A stretch of DNA of 64,000 nucleotides. Origin: Chryseobacterium sp. G0162 (GTDB taxonomy: Bacteria > Bacteroidota > Bacteroidia > Flavobacteriales > Weeksellaceae). The DNA lies in assembly GCF_003815715.1 (NCBI RefSeq), contig NZ_CP033922.1:1054001-1118000 (forward strand), given 5' to 3'. Below the pieces are notes generated by a model. That model was not told where the DNA came from and ran no database searches. It saw nothing but the letters and a program-made list of their open reading frames with translations. Positions 17,739 through 26,196 of the stretch are shown here, in pieces. Every line of letters begins with the position of its first letter. Position 1 is the stretch's first letter. A program made the translations under genes and the position numbers.

Positions 17739-19529
17739 CTATGCCAGATTAATTTGAATAATGACTAAAACTCCATTGTGATTTTCCTTATCCTTTACAG
17801 AACAGGTTATATCTTTTTTGTACAGATCATTCAGCAGCTGAATCCGCTCTAAAGTATTTTTCATACCTCTTCCTTCGCGGGTTTTCTGATGCTTGGTTTT
17901 CTGTTTTTTACTTTCTTCAATTCCTATTCCGTTGTCTTCAACAATGACCTTTAAGTAGCGTTCATTTTTCTCAAAGCTTAATTTTAAAAAGCCTTTTTCT
18001 GCTCTGTAACGCAGTCCGTGCCAAATGGCATTTTCAAGGAACGGTTGTACCAGCATTCCGGGAACCTGCAGGCTTTGCATATTCAGATTTTCATCTATCT
18101 CAATTTCATAATCAAATTTATCTGCAAAACGTGTTTTTTCCAATGCCAGATAGTTCTGCAAAAGATCAAGCTCTTGTTGTAAAGGAATAAAATCATCGGT
18201 AGAATTTTCCATCACTCCACGCATCAACTTTGAGAACTTAGTCAAATATTGATTGGCTTCCAGTTCGTTATTGGTGGCAATAAAGTGGTTGACACTATTC
18301 AGACTGTTGAAAATAAAGTGGGGATTCATCTCCCGCCGAAGCGACTGAAGTGCTATTTTTTTGTTTTTAACCTGAACTTTCTTCAAGGTTCTGAAAATAA
18401 AAATAATCAGACCGGTCAGCAGGATTAAAGCTGCTATCAGTCCATAATTGAAAATATTTTTCTTACGGATAAGCTCATCTTTCAATTCTTTTTCCTTCTC
18501 CAGCTGAGAAATTCTCTGTTCTGTATCTTCCAGAATCTTATTATCTACGAGGCTTCTGTCCTTGGAAACCAGATTGGGGAGTTTTCCCAAAAAGTCTCTG
18601 TACAATTGAACTGAAGCATCCACATTTCCTGAGATGGCATACAAACTGTCCAGTTTCTTCACACTTTTCTGCGCTTCCAGTGTATGTCCTTTATCCAAAG
18701 CGATTCCATACGCATTCTTCAAAAGATCAACCGCCTCTTTAGGATCATTTTTCTTGATATAAATATCCGCCAGTTCCTGAATCTGATTCACTTTTTCCTG
18801 AGAATTATCCTTTACAAAATCCTCCTTAAGAACTTTCTTTTTAGCTTCAATCGCCTTATCAAAATTCTTATTTCCTACATACAGATCAGCTAATTTCTGG
18901 TTAATAGCCAATGCCTGTTGTGGAGCTTCCCGCTTTGAAATTTTATACGCATTATTAAGGTTTTCTTCCGCTTTATAAAGATCTTTCTGTTGTATATTTA
19001 CATCTGCCAACTGGCTGTATCCTTCCGCTACATTGACTTGTTCGTTTTCTTTTTTGCTTATATTAATATTACTCTGAATGGCTTCTGCTCTAAGCTCAGG
19101 GGTAGGAGAAGAAAGCCTTGCAACATCATTAGCATTGACAGCCTTACTTTTTTCACTATAGCTCATCTGCGCTGCCATACTGTAATTGCTGAGCGCTGGG
19201 GTTATCTTATTCTGCTTTTCCTGTGATTGGGCTAATTTCCGGGTAACAGATTCCAGATTTTTTTTGTCATTAAGTTTCTGGTAAAGCGCTTTAGCTTTGC
19301 TAAAATATTCCTCGCTCTTGGCGTAGTTTCCCTGATTATAATAATCAGTACCCATGTTTACATATACATCTGCGGCCCCTTTATCATCATTCTTTTCTAC
19401 GGCTTTCTTCAGCTTTGCAGCAGATTTCAGGACTTGGGAAACTTTTGTAGAATCCTGTGCCATGAGAACATTTCCCAGAGCAAACATTGAAATAAAGAGT
19501 ATGTTAAAAACTAATTTCACGGATTTCAA
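17739..19529 (-). CDS. TPR-containing sensor histidine kinase (LytS/His_kinase type)
   Basis: 596 aa. Signal peptide (ending near MAQDS), periplasmic TPR region (about 45-330; repeated YNQGNYAKSEEYFSKAKALY-type units), coiled segment, one membrane helix (about 358-378), then the His_kinase domain with RREMNPHFIFNSLNSVNHF (His404) and HATPase_c with LQVPGMLVQPFLENAIWHG and VEDNGIGI. The periplasmic TPR suggests that it senses a peptide or envelope partner. LytTR regulators are the usual partners of this kinase type; one is encoded at 14951-15685 in the same block. A TTACTTTG -7-like box lies at 19540-19547, and a repeat pair lies 29 bp further upstream. Confidence 0.9.
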   Translation of the reverse strand: MKSVKLVFNILFISMFALGNVLMAQDSTKVSQVLKSAAKLKKAVEKNDDKGAADVYVNMGTDYYNQGNYAKSEEYFSKAKALYQKLNDKKNLESVTRKLAQSQEKQNKITPALSNYSMAAQMSYSEKSKAVNANDVARLSSPTPELRAEAIQSNINISKKENEQVNVAEGYSQLADVNIQQKDLYKAEENLNNAYKISKREAPQQALAINQKLADLYVGNKNFDKAIEAKKKVLKEDFVKDNSQEKVNQIQELADIYIKKNDPKEAVDLLKNAYGIALDKGHTLEAQKSVKKLDSLYAISGNVDASVQLYRDFLGKLPNLVSKDRSLVDNKILEDTEQRISQLEKEKELKDELIRKKNIFNYGLIAALILLTGLIIFIFRTLKKVQVKNKKIALQSLRREMNPHFIFNSLNSVNHFIATNNELEANQYLTKFSKLMRGVMENSTDDFIPLQQELDLLQNYLALEKTRFADKFDYEIEIDENLNMQSLQVPGMLVQPFLENAIWHGLRYRAEKGFLKLSFEKNERYLKVIVEDNGIGIEESKKQKTKHQKTREGRGMKNTLERIQLLNDLYKKDITCSVKDKENHNGVLVIIQINLA

Positions 19530-19576
19530 ATCTTTATTGCAAAGTAAGTAAAACTTTATCGATCAGCTTCTATTCT

Positions 19577-19606
19577 TTACCAAGCCAAAACATGATTTCA
19601 CCAAGT
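19577..19606. promoter_or_regulatory. Paired LytTR-type repeats upstream of the kinase gene
   Basis: TTACCAAGC (19577-19585) and TCACCAAGT (19598-19606) have a 21-bp period, the same as the pairs before the genes at 19913 and 20876. They point to the right, away from the kinase, yet lie 29 bp from the kinase's likely -7 box; this would suit autoregulation. The rest of the 383-bp gap shows no gene. Confidence 0.5.
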
Positions 19607-19816
19607 TATAATCCATAAGAAGTCCACATAAGTTTTGAAAATCAAAGATGTTCATATCCGAAAGTATCTGCGAGATCTGACAAATCTGCGAGAAAATATA
19701 ATTAGAAATCAATGTTATCAGAATAAATCTTGCACTTGAAACTATATAGTGTATTTGTACTTTCTTTTTATTCTTCTCATTCAGAAAGCATACAATCAAA
19801 ATACCATTTGTATGAC

Positions 19817-19882
19817 TCACCAAGTGAAAGTTCCATTTCACCAAGTCTCCCGGTTTTCCGCTTTAAATCGAACTAATTTTAC
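19817..19882 (+). promoter_or_regulatory. LytTR-type direct repeats and activator-dependent promoter of the SIMPL gene
   Basis: TCACCAAGT at 19817-19825 and 19838-19846 (21-bp period, two helical turns). The -7-like TAATTTTAC at 19874-19882 begins 28 bp after the end of the second repeat. No TTG is present at the -33 position, as expected if a bound regulator substitutes for it. The arrangement is duplicated before 20876. Confidence 0.65.
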
Positions 19883-19912
19883 ATCAGAATTTAAAAGTAA
19901 AAACAAGAAATT

Positions 19913-20587
19913 ATGAAATTGAAACATTTTTTATTAATCGGGATTTTAACGCTGGGAAGTTTTGTAAACGCTCAGGAAGTAAAGAAAAACGCAATTGAAG
20001 TAACTGGTGTTGCTGAAATGGAAGTAGAACCGGATGAAGTATTCTTCAGCCTTGGAATAAAAGGAGATACCAAAAACGATCTGGCAGACAATGAAAAAAA
20101 GATGTTTGACATCTTAAAGAATGCAGGAATAAAAAACGAGGATATCAAATTTAAGTCAACGTATCAGAACATTTACGCAAAAAACGGAAAATTTACTAAG
20201 AACTATGAGTTTAAAGCGAATGCAAAAGCAAACCTTAGTAAAGTATTTGAAGACCTGAATCAAAAATGGGTAAGCAGCCTGAACATTTCAGAAGTAAAGA
20301 ATACCAAAATTGCAGATTTCAGAAAGACAGTAAAGATCAATGCTTTAAAAGCAGCGAAAGAAAAGGCAGATTATCTATTAGAAAGTATGGGTAAAAAGGT
20401 GGGGAATGTTCTTGAAATTACAGAAATAGAGGACTATACCAGCGACACTGTAATGCCTGTTGCTTACAAAAGCAGAATGAGTAATGTACAGATGGAAATG
20501 GCAGATGCTTCTTTAGACCTTTCTTTTGACAATATCGAAAACATCAAACTGAAATACAGTATCAAAACAAGATACGAAATCCTTTAA
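19913..20587 (+). CDS. SIMPL (DUF541) domain periplasmic protein
   Basis: 224 aa. Signal peptide (HFLLIGILTLGSFVNAQ) followed by one SIMPL/DUF541 domain: AIEVTGVAEMEVEPDEVFFSLGIKG, repeated acidic helices, ALKAAKEKADYLLESMGKKVGNVLEI and the C-terminal YSIKTRYEI. SIMPL proteins (E. coli YggE, BP26) are ring-forming periplasmic proteins linked to envelope or oxidative stress. The gene has its own promoter with TCACCAAGT repeats and terminator. Confidence 0.88.
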   Translation: MKLKHFLLIGILTLGSFVNAQEVKKNAIEVTGVAEMEVEPDEVFFSLGIKGDTKNDLADNEKKMFDILKNAGIKNEDIKFKSTYQNIYAKNGKFTKNYEFKANAKANLSKVFEDLNQKWVSSLNISEVKNTKIADFRKTVKINALKAAKEKADYLLESMGKKVGNVLEITEIEDYTSDTVMPVAYKSRMSNVQMEMADASLDLSFDNIENIKLKYSIKTRYEIL

Positions 20588-20604
20588 ATTACAAATTTAA
20601 AAGA

Positions 20605-20632
20605 GGCTGTCATACTTTTGGCAGCCTTTTTT
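20605..20632 (+). terminator. Hairpin terminator
   Basis: GGCTGTCA (20605-20612) pairs with TGGCAGCC (20619-20626; one G-T pair), followed by TTTTTT. Confidence 0.8.
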
Positions 20633-20637
20633 GATTT

Positions 20638-20764
20638 GCCACGAATGCACGAATACCATTATTATTGCTGGTTTATAATTCTATGGGGCTATGTGGTTTA
20701 TCTTTTTGAACCCCATAGATTTGGGAATCAAATATTTTTAAGTCCCTTTTCGTGCATTCGTGGC
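20638..20764. repeat. REP/MITE-like intergenic palindromic element
   Basis: The perfect 16-bp inverted repeats GCCACGAATGCACGAA (20638-20653) and TTCGTGCATTCGTGGC (20749-20764) enclose a second inverted pair, CTATGGGG (20681-20688) and CCCCATAG (20711-20718). No coding capacity. A decayed relative lies at 30466-30615. Confidence 0.7.
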
Positions 20765-20786
20765 TAGAAAATATAAGTTTATCTAT

Positions 20787-20852
20787 TCACCAAGTGAAAA
20801 GCTCTCTTCACCAAGTATCCCAAATTTCAGGCTTCAATAGGGGTAATTTTAC
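20787..20852 (+). promoter_or_regulatory. LytTR-type direct repeats and promoter of the DUF4139 gene
   Basis: TCACCAAGT at 20787-20795 and 20808-20816 (21-bp period), TAATTTTAC at 20844-20852, again exactly 28 bp after the second repeat, and no -33 TTG. Near copy of the site before the gene at 19913, so the same regulator should act on both. Confidence 0.65.
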
Positions 20853-20875
20853 TTCATAATTTAAAATAATAAACG

Positions 20876-22474
20876 ATGAAACGTTATCTTTTAATCACAC
20901 TATTTTCAGTGGTTCTCTTTAAGGCCCAGGAAATTAAGAAGGAAATTGAGGTAAAGCAGGCTACTGTATTTCTTCAGGGAGCAAAAGTCTTCGGAAGTAC
21001 CAATATCAATCTTCAGAAAGGACATAATAAGGTAAGAATTGTCAATCTGCCCAATAATTTGGATGAAAACACCTATAAAATCAATCTGGAAAAAAATACG
21101 ACTCTTCTATCCATCACTCCACAAAGTAATTTTCTGAAAGAAGATCAGCTTTCTGATGGTGAGAAAAAACTGGATGATGAAAGAAAAAAACTTCGAAGAC
21201 AGGCAAGTCTGCTCACTATCCAGGTTAAAAATCTTACGGGAGAACAGAATATTATCAATGATAATTTAAAAGTATCAGCCAATGATAAATCCACTCCTCA
21301 GGAGCAGCTTATTAAGCTTACTGAGTTTTATAGAAAAAGGATGCTGGAAATTGATAATCAGGTCTTTTTACTGAATGAGCAGAAAAGTATACTAGACGAA
21401 AGTATTGCAAAGCTTAATAAACAATCGGATGAGGAACAAACCCATAAAAATACCAACCGAAAAGAGCTCCTGCTTGAAATTCTTGCTGATAATGATACCA
21501 ACTTGAATCTGGGGCTCAGCTATATCGTTTCTGATGCAGGCTGGATTCCGTCTTACGATCTGCGCGCTCAATCTGTAAAGAAACCTCTTGAAATGGTTTA
21601 CAAAGGAAAGATATATCAAAAAACCGGACAGGATTGGAACAACATAAAATTGTTTGTCTCTACTTACAGACCGTCATACAATCAGAACCGCCCTATTCTT
21701 TCTCCATTGTATGTTGCGGAATATACAATTCCTAATCCAATACTTGAAGTTGCCGATTACAAATCTAAAAAAGAGTCTGCACTGATGAATGTTTATCAAA
21801 TGAGACAGGAAATCGCTGCAAAACCAAATCAGATTCCAATTACTTCTGTTTCCGATAATCAGATGAATGTGATCTATGAACTGAATTATAATCAAACCAT
21901 TTTAAGTCAGGAAAAAGAACAGTATGTGATTCTGGATAAAAAACAAATTGATGCTACTTACAAGTACCATACAGTTCCAAAACTTAACAATCAGGTCTTC
22001 CTGATGGCTTTCGTAAAAAACTGGCAAAACCTCAACCTTATTAATGGCGAAGCTAATATCTATTTTGAGGACAATTATATCGGAAAAACCAATATTACCA
22101 GCCATTATGTAAAAGATGAGTTCCCGATTTCTCTTGGAGTAGATGAAAGAATCACGGTAAAAAGAATCAAACTGGAAGATAAAGCTTCTCAAAAGCCCAT
22201 GAACTCGAACAAATCGGAAACTGAAACCTACCAGATCAGCATCAGAAATAATACCAAAGAAAGTATTGAACTGGAAGTACTGGATCAGCTTCCTATCAGT
22301 GAAAATTCTAAAATATCAGTGAAAGCTATAGAAACTGGAGGCGGAAGCCTTGATGAAAAAACAGGAAGCATTCTTTGGAACAAAAATATAAGTTCCGGAG
22401 GTTATGATAAGATCAATTTCTCTTATGAAGTTAAGTATCCGAAAGAAATGCAGATCCAATATTACAGCAGATAA
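20876..22474 (+). CDS. DUF4139 / MuiA-like secreted protein
   Basis: 532 aa. A signal peptide is followed by an N-terminal DUF4140-type domain (about 25-120: VKQATVFLQGAKVFGSTNINLQKGHN), a coiled coil (about 95-180) and the DUF4139 beta domain (about 200-530: LSYIVSDAGWIPSYDLRAQSV, YKGKIYQKTGQDWNNIKLFVSTYRP). The family includes 'mucoidy inhibitor A'; molecular function is unknown. The vWA gene follows 18 bp downstream and is surely co-transcribed. Confidence 0.88.
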   Translation: MKRYLLITLFSVVLFKAQEIKKEIEVKQATVFLQGAKVFGSTNINLQKGHNKVRIVNLPNNLDENTYKINLEKNTTLLSITPQSNFLKEDQLSDGEKKLDDERKKLRRQASLLTIQVKNLTGEQNIINDNLKVSANDKSTPQEQLIKLTEFYRKRMLEIDNQVFLLNEQKSILDESIAKLNKQSDEEQTHKNTNRKELLLEILADNDTNLNLGLSYIVSDAGWIPSYDLRAQSVKKPLEMVYKGKIYQKTGQDWNNIKLFVSTYRPSYNQNRPILSPLYVAEYTIPNPILEVADYKSKKESALMNVYQMRQEIAAKPNQIPITSVSDNQMNVIYELNYNQTILSQEKEQYVILDKKQIDATYKYHTVPKLNNQVFLMAFVKNWQNLNLINGEANIYFEDNYIGKTNITSHYVKDEFPISLGVDERITVKRIKLEDKASQKPMNSNKSETETYQISIRNNTKESIELEVLDQLPISENSKISVKAIETGGGSLDEKTGSILWNKNISSGGYDKINFSYEVKYPKEMQIQYYSR

Positions 22475-22492
22475 CCTATAAAAAATAATAAT

Positions 22493-23680
22493 ATGACAAC
22501 TTTAAAAATCTTAGCCATTGCAGCAGCTTTTTTAAACTTCGGGGCAACAGCACCCCTTAGCTGCTCGAAAAGTGATCCGGAAAACAGAAGCTTAACCGTA
22601 CAAAATGCTTCTGTACCTACAGTAAATAGGATATCAAAGGACAATAAAATCCAGGTAGCCCTTTTACTTGATACTTCTAACAGTATGGACGGATTGATTG
22701 ACCAGGCAAAATCGAGGCTCTGGAACATCGTCAATACGTTAACCACTTTAAAGTACAACGGACAGGCTCCGCAAGTTGAAATTGCACTTTATGAATATGG
22801 AAACGATGGCATTCGTGATGAAAACTACATCCGTCAGGTCACACCACTCACTCAGGATCTTGATCTGGTTTCTGAAAAGTTATTTGCTTTAAGAACCAAT
22901 GGTGGAAGTGAATATTGTGGTGCCGTGATCCGGGATGCTTCAGCCAATCTCAACTGGGATGGCAATGAGAAAAGTATGAAACTGATGTATATTGCAGGGA
23001 ACGAGCCGTTCAATCAGGGAAGGATTGATTATAAAGAAGTGATCTCAAAAGCAAAAAGTAAAAATATCTATACCAATACCATTTTCTGTGGAAGCCGGGA
23101 AGAAGGAATCCAGAGCTACTGGCAAAATGGAGCAACAACCGGAGGTGGAAAATACTTTAATATCGACAGTGATAAAAAAGTGATCTATATTGAAACACCT
23201 TACGATATCAGAATTTCCGAATGCAATGCCAAATTGAATGACACCTATATTTACTATGGAAACAGAGGTTCTGAATATAAACTGAAACAAATTACACAGG
23301 ATAAAAATGCAGAAGTACAATCCGTTTCTAATCTGGTAGAAAGAGCAGTTTCCAAATCTAAAAAGAATGCTTACAAAAATGAACATTGGGATCTGATTGA
23401 TAAAGCTGAAAAAGATGCCGGCTTTATTGCTAATATAAAAGAAAGTGAACTTCCTGATGAACTGAAAGGGAAAAGCAAAGCGGAAATTAAAAAAGCAGTG
23501 GCCATAAAATCAGCAGAGCGCGAAAAGATTCAAAGAGAAATTGACAATCTTTCTAAAAAACGTCAGACCTACATTGATGGTGAAATGAAAAAAAGAGGCA
23601 CTGATGATTCTGATGATCTTGGAAAAGCCATTGAAAGTTCTATACAGGAGCTGGCCAAAAAGAATGGATATACCTTGTAG
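22493..23680 (+). CDS. von Willebrand factor A domain protein
   Basis: 395 aa. Signal peptide, with ATAPLSC allowing a lipoprotein (Cys near residue 24). The vWA domain (about 50-240) has the metal-ion-dependent adhesion motif DTSNSMDG (DxSxS), plus a second-site Thr/Asp region (RTNGGSEYCGAVIRDA). The C-terminal third is a charged helical tail (KSKAEIKKAVAIKSAEREKIQREI). It likely binds a protein partner at the envelope. It is in an operon with the DUF4139 protein and under the same predicted LytTR site. Confidence 0.88.
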   Translation: MTTLKILAIAAAFLNFGATAPLSCSKSDPENRSLTVQNASVPTVNRISKDNKIQVALLLDTSNSMDGLIDQAKSRLWNIVNTLTTLKYNGQAPQVEIALYEYGNDGIRDENYIRQVTPLTQDLDLVSEKLFALRTNGGSEYCGAVIRDASANLNWDGNEKSMKLMYIAGNEPFNQGRIDYKEVISKAKSKNIYTNTIFCGSREEGIQSYWQNGATTGGGKYFNIDSDKKVIYIETPYDIRISECNAKLNDTYIYYGNRGSEYKLKQITQDKNAEVQSVSNLVERAVSKSKKNAYKNEHWDLIDKAEKDAGFIANIKESELPDELKGKSKAEIKKAVAIKSAEREKIQREIDNLSKKRQTYIDGEMKKRGTDDSDDLGKAIESSIQELAKKNGYTL

Positions 23681-23725
23681 AGGGATTAACCTTAAATCTC
23701 TTTAAGTAACAAATCCTTTTAAATC

Positions 23726-23775
23726 AAGAACACTTAAGTTTTGAATCTTTTGATTTTCTACTTAAGTGTTCTTAT
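23726..23775 (+). terminator. Long-stem terminator
   Basis: AAGAACACTTAAGT (23726-23739) pairs perfectly with ACTTAAGTGTTCTT (23760-23773). Confidence 0.75.
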
Positions 23776-23854
23776 TTGTATCTGCTTATTTCAATATAAT
23801 TTAGCGGACTAAAGTGTTCAAAATAAAACCTTTCTGATGATGATTAAAGATGTT

Positions 23855-25060
23855 CTATCTTCCAAATCTAAAATATCCGGATAACGGATGCTTTTTATTT
23901 TTCATAAATAAAGAAGCCATTTCCATCCCTGCTGCTGAAAAAGTAATTCCGTTTCCACCAAAACCCAACACAAAATAAGAGTTTCTGAACTTTTGGTGTT
24001 CTCCAATATAGGGAAGCCCATCTTTTGTTTCCCCAAAAGTCCCGGCCCATACAAAATCAGGATAAAAGTGATAATCCGGTTTTATTTTCTTTAGACTTTT
24101 TAAAATTTCCTTTTCTTTTTTATTGAGAATGGCATCCCGTTTTTCGGCATCATAAAAATCTTCATCTCCACCGCCTATCAACAGCCTCCCATCATCAGTA
24201 GTCCGCATATAGAGATAAGGTTCATCGGTATTCCAAACTAATGTACTCGTAATATTTTTAAATTTGTCTTTATCCACTTCGGACACCACTGCATACGTAC
24301 TTTTCAAATTAACGAAATTCTCTTTCAATAAAGTTTTGCTTTCATACCCGATACAGTAGATTATTTTTTTCGCCTTTATCTGAAAGCCACTGTTTGTTTT
24401 AGCAAGATTAAAACCTTTGTGATATTCTACTTTTATCATTTCAGTTTTATCAAAGATTTTCAATCCTTTCCTTACATTATATTGAAATAATTCATGGGCA
24501 AACAGAAAGGCATCAATGCTGGCTCCCTGCTTTGACAGGATACCTCCATAAGTATTTTCAAATCCAAATTTCTCCAGCACCTCATCCGCTTGTAGCCATT
24601 TCACTTCAAATCCTGCTTTTTTTCTGGCTTCATATTCTTGCTTTAACCATTCGACATCTTTCTTTTTGGAAGCAAAGTATAGTGATTTTTTACGCTTAAA
24701 ACCAGCACCAGACCGTATTTTCCCTGAAAGGGTTTCAATAGTATCAATAGCATCTGAACATGCTTTATAGCTTGCAGCAGCCCCTTTTTCTCCTATTTTT
24801 TCTATTAATTCATAAAGAGGAACATCTATTTCATATTGCAGCATTGAAGTGGTGGCAGAAGTACTTCCATTACACAACTCACGTTTATCAATGAGAATGG
24901 TTTCATATCCATCCTTTATCATTTGATGGGCAATAAGACTTCCTGTAATTCCACCTCCTATAATTAAAACATCGCAGTTTTCATCCGATTTTAAAGAAGG
25001 GTAACTGGCAATCAATCCGTTCTTTAATAGCCAAAAAGGTTCATTTGATTTGAGATCCAT
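23855..25060 (-). CDS. FAD-dependent oxidoreductase (DAO family)
   Basis: 401 aa. The N-terminal Rossmann motif VLIIGGGITGSLIAHQM with downstream ILIDKRELCNGSTSATT, and the C-terminal YLYMRTTDDGRLLIGGGDED and FGGNGITFSAAGMEMAS, define the D-amino-acid oxidase/glycine oxidase fold. No signal peptide. Substrate cannot be told from the sequence; related proteins act on amino acids or amines. Single leftward gene. Confidence 0.88.
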   Translation of the reverse strand: MDLKSNEPFWLLKNGLIASYPSLKSDENCDVLIIGGGITGSLIAHQMIKDGYETILIDKRELCNGSTSATTSMLQYEIDVPLYELIEKIGEKGAAASYKACSDAIDTIETLSGKIRSGAGFKRKKSLYFASKKKDVEWLKQEYEARKKAGFEVKWLQADEVLEKFGFENTYGGILSKQGASIDAFLFAHELFQYNVRKGLKIFDKTEMIKVEYHKGFNLAKTNSGFQIKAKKIIYCIGYESKTLLKENFVNLKSTYAVVSEVDKDKFKNITSTLVWNTDEPYLYMRTTDDGRLLIGGGDEDFYDAEKRDAILNKKEKEILKSLKKIKPDYHFYPDFVWAGTFGETKDGLPYIGEHQKFRNSYFVLGFGGNGITFSAAGMEMASLFMKNKKHPLSGYFRFGR

Positions 25061-25176
25061 ATTGATATTTTACATTAAAAATAACAATATTTATACCTAT
25101 TTTAACAATTTTAGAGGAATTTATGGTTCAATTATTGTTTGCTTTATTAAATTCCAACCACCATAAAATATTTACT

Positions 25177-25557
25177 ATGATAACAATTATTCCAGAAGCT
25201 CCGGAGAATGTTGCGGCATTTAACGCAACCGGGGAAGTGACGAAAGAAGATTTTGAAAAACTGGTAATTCCGCGTGTGAAAGAGAAAGTAGACCAATTTG
25301 GTGAGCTGAATTACTTACTGTATTTGGATACCGATCTGGATAAATTTACCATGGGAGCATGGCTCGAGGATCTATTGCTGGGATTAAAAAACCTTGCAAA
25401 ATGGAATCGGGCAGCTATTGTTACAGACAAAGAAGGCGTACGGGACTTTACGGAGATTTTCAGTGTCCTGATGCCGGGAGAGTTCAAATCTTTTCCAAAA
25501 GAAAATTTATACAATGCACTTTACTGGTGCAAAAACGGGAATGAGGTTGAAGTTTAA
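25177..25557 (+). CDS. SpoIIAA-like (STAS-related) protein
   Basis: 126 aa from the ATG at 25177. The pattern NVAAFNATGEVTKEDFEKLVIPRVKEKVDQFGELNYLLYLD followed by WNRAAIVTDKEGVRDFTEIFSVLMPGEFKSFP is that of SpoIIAA-like proteins (PF11964; small soluble proteins with a lipid-binding groove). The frame is open for 18 codons further upstream, but that part has no family similarity. Single gene ending in a terminator. Confidence 0.82.
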   Translation: MITIIPEAPENVAAFNATGEVTKEDFEKLVIPRVKEKVDQFGELNYLLYLDTDLDKFTMGAWLEDLLLGLKNLAKWNRAAIVTDKEGVRDFTEIFSVLMPGEFKSFPKENLYNALYWCKNGNEVEV

Positions 25558-25576
25558 CCAACCTTACACAATAATG

Positions 25577-25606
25577 AAAGACTGTCTGAAAAGGCAGTCT
25601 TTTTAA
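25577..25606 (+). terminator. Hairpin terminator
   Basis: AAAGACTG (25577-25584) pairs with CAGTCTTT (25595-25602), followed by TTT. Confidence 0.75.
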
Positions 25607-25730
25607 TTATATATCAATAAATATCAAACAGATACGTAAAAACACCTAATCCCAAATTTAGTACATTATACTGTAATTATATCCCTAAATAGTGATTACA
25701 TTTGTCATACTAATCACAAAAAATTACACC

Positions 25731-26075
25731 ATGTCAACATTCAAAACCAACATTATCGCAGGTCCACTTTGGAGCAATGACGAAGCACAAAAATTAGGAC
25801 CACGTATTGCTGCGGCACACCTAGGAAAGTTTACCGGACAATGGACTACCATTGTAGAAGGACAAATGAGCGTTATAGAAGTTGAATTAAATACGGAACC
25901 AACAGGCAATACAGAATATACTTTAAATGTATTGGCAGGTCCTATTTGGAGCGACGAAGATGCTAAGGCAATTTGTCCTGCTATCTGTGCATCGTATGGC
26001 GGTACATGGAACGGACAATGGACAACAGTTGTAGAAGGCAAAATGAGCGTTTGCAGCTGTGTATTTAAATTCTAG
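25731..26075 (+). CDS. MVL-like mannan-binding lectin, two tandem domains
   Basis: 114 aa, no signal peptide. Two homologous repeats of about 50 residues: repeat 1 with IIAGPLWSNDEAQKLGPRIA and GQWTTIVEGQMSVIEVE; repeat 2 with VLAGPIWSDEDAKAICPAIC and GQWTTVVEGKMSVCSCVF. The AGPLWS...GQWxTxVEGxMSV repeat is that of Microcystis viridis lectin (MVL), a 113-residue cytosolic lectin that binds the Man-GlcNAc-GlcNAc core of oligomannose glycans. Length and two-domain layout agree. Repeat 2 carries extra Cys residues (four of them), which could form disulfides or metal sites. The ATG at 25731 is chosen because it starts MSTFKTN like MVL; a 13-codon upstream extension is unlikely. Single gene with terminator; a likely horizontal acquisition. 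Confidence 0.92.
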   Translation: MSTFKTNIIAGPLWSNDEAQKLGPRIAAAHLGKFTGQWTTIVEGQMSVIEVELNTEPTGNTEYTLNVLAGPIWSDEDAKAICPAICASYGGTWNGQWTTVVEGKMSVCSCVFKF

Positions 26076-26101
26076 TATAAAAAGAATAATGTATTAATTT
26101 A

Positions 26102-26150
26102 AAAAAGCTGCCTCACAAGTCTATTTTTTAACTTTGAGACAGCCTTTTTT
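26102..26150 (+). terminator. Imperfect hairpin terminator
   Basis: AAAAAGCTGCCTCA (26102-26115) pairs with TGAGACAGCCTTTT (from 26135) with one bulge, then a T-run. It follows the lectin gene. Confidence 0.65.
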
Positions 26151-26196
26151 ATGTTTTACTGTTTTGTATCCTCACAGATATAAGAAATTATTAATC

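Noticed and set aside
19563..19844. 93-aa minus-strand ORF in the kinase/SIMPL gap
   Set aside because: It spans the TCACCAAGT repeats, has low-complexity composition and no recognisable domain, so it is an open frame by chance.
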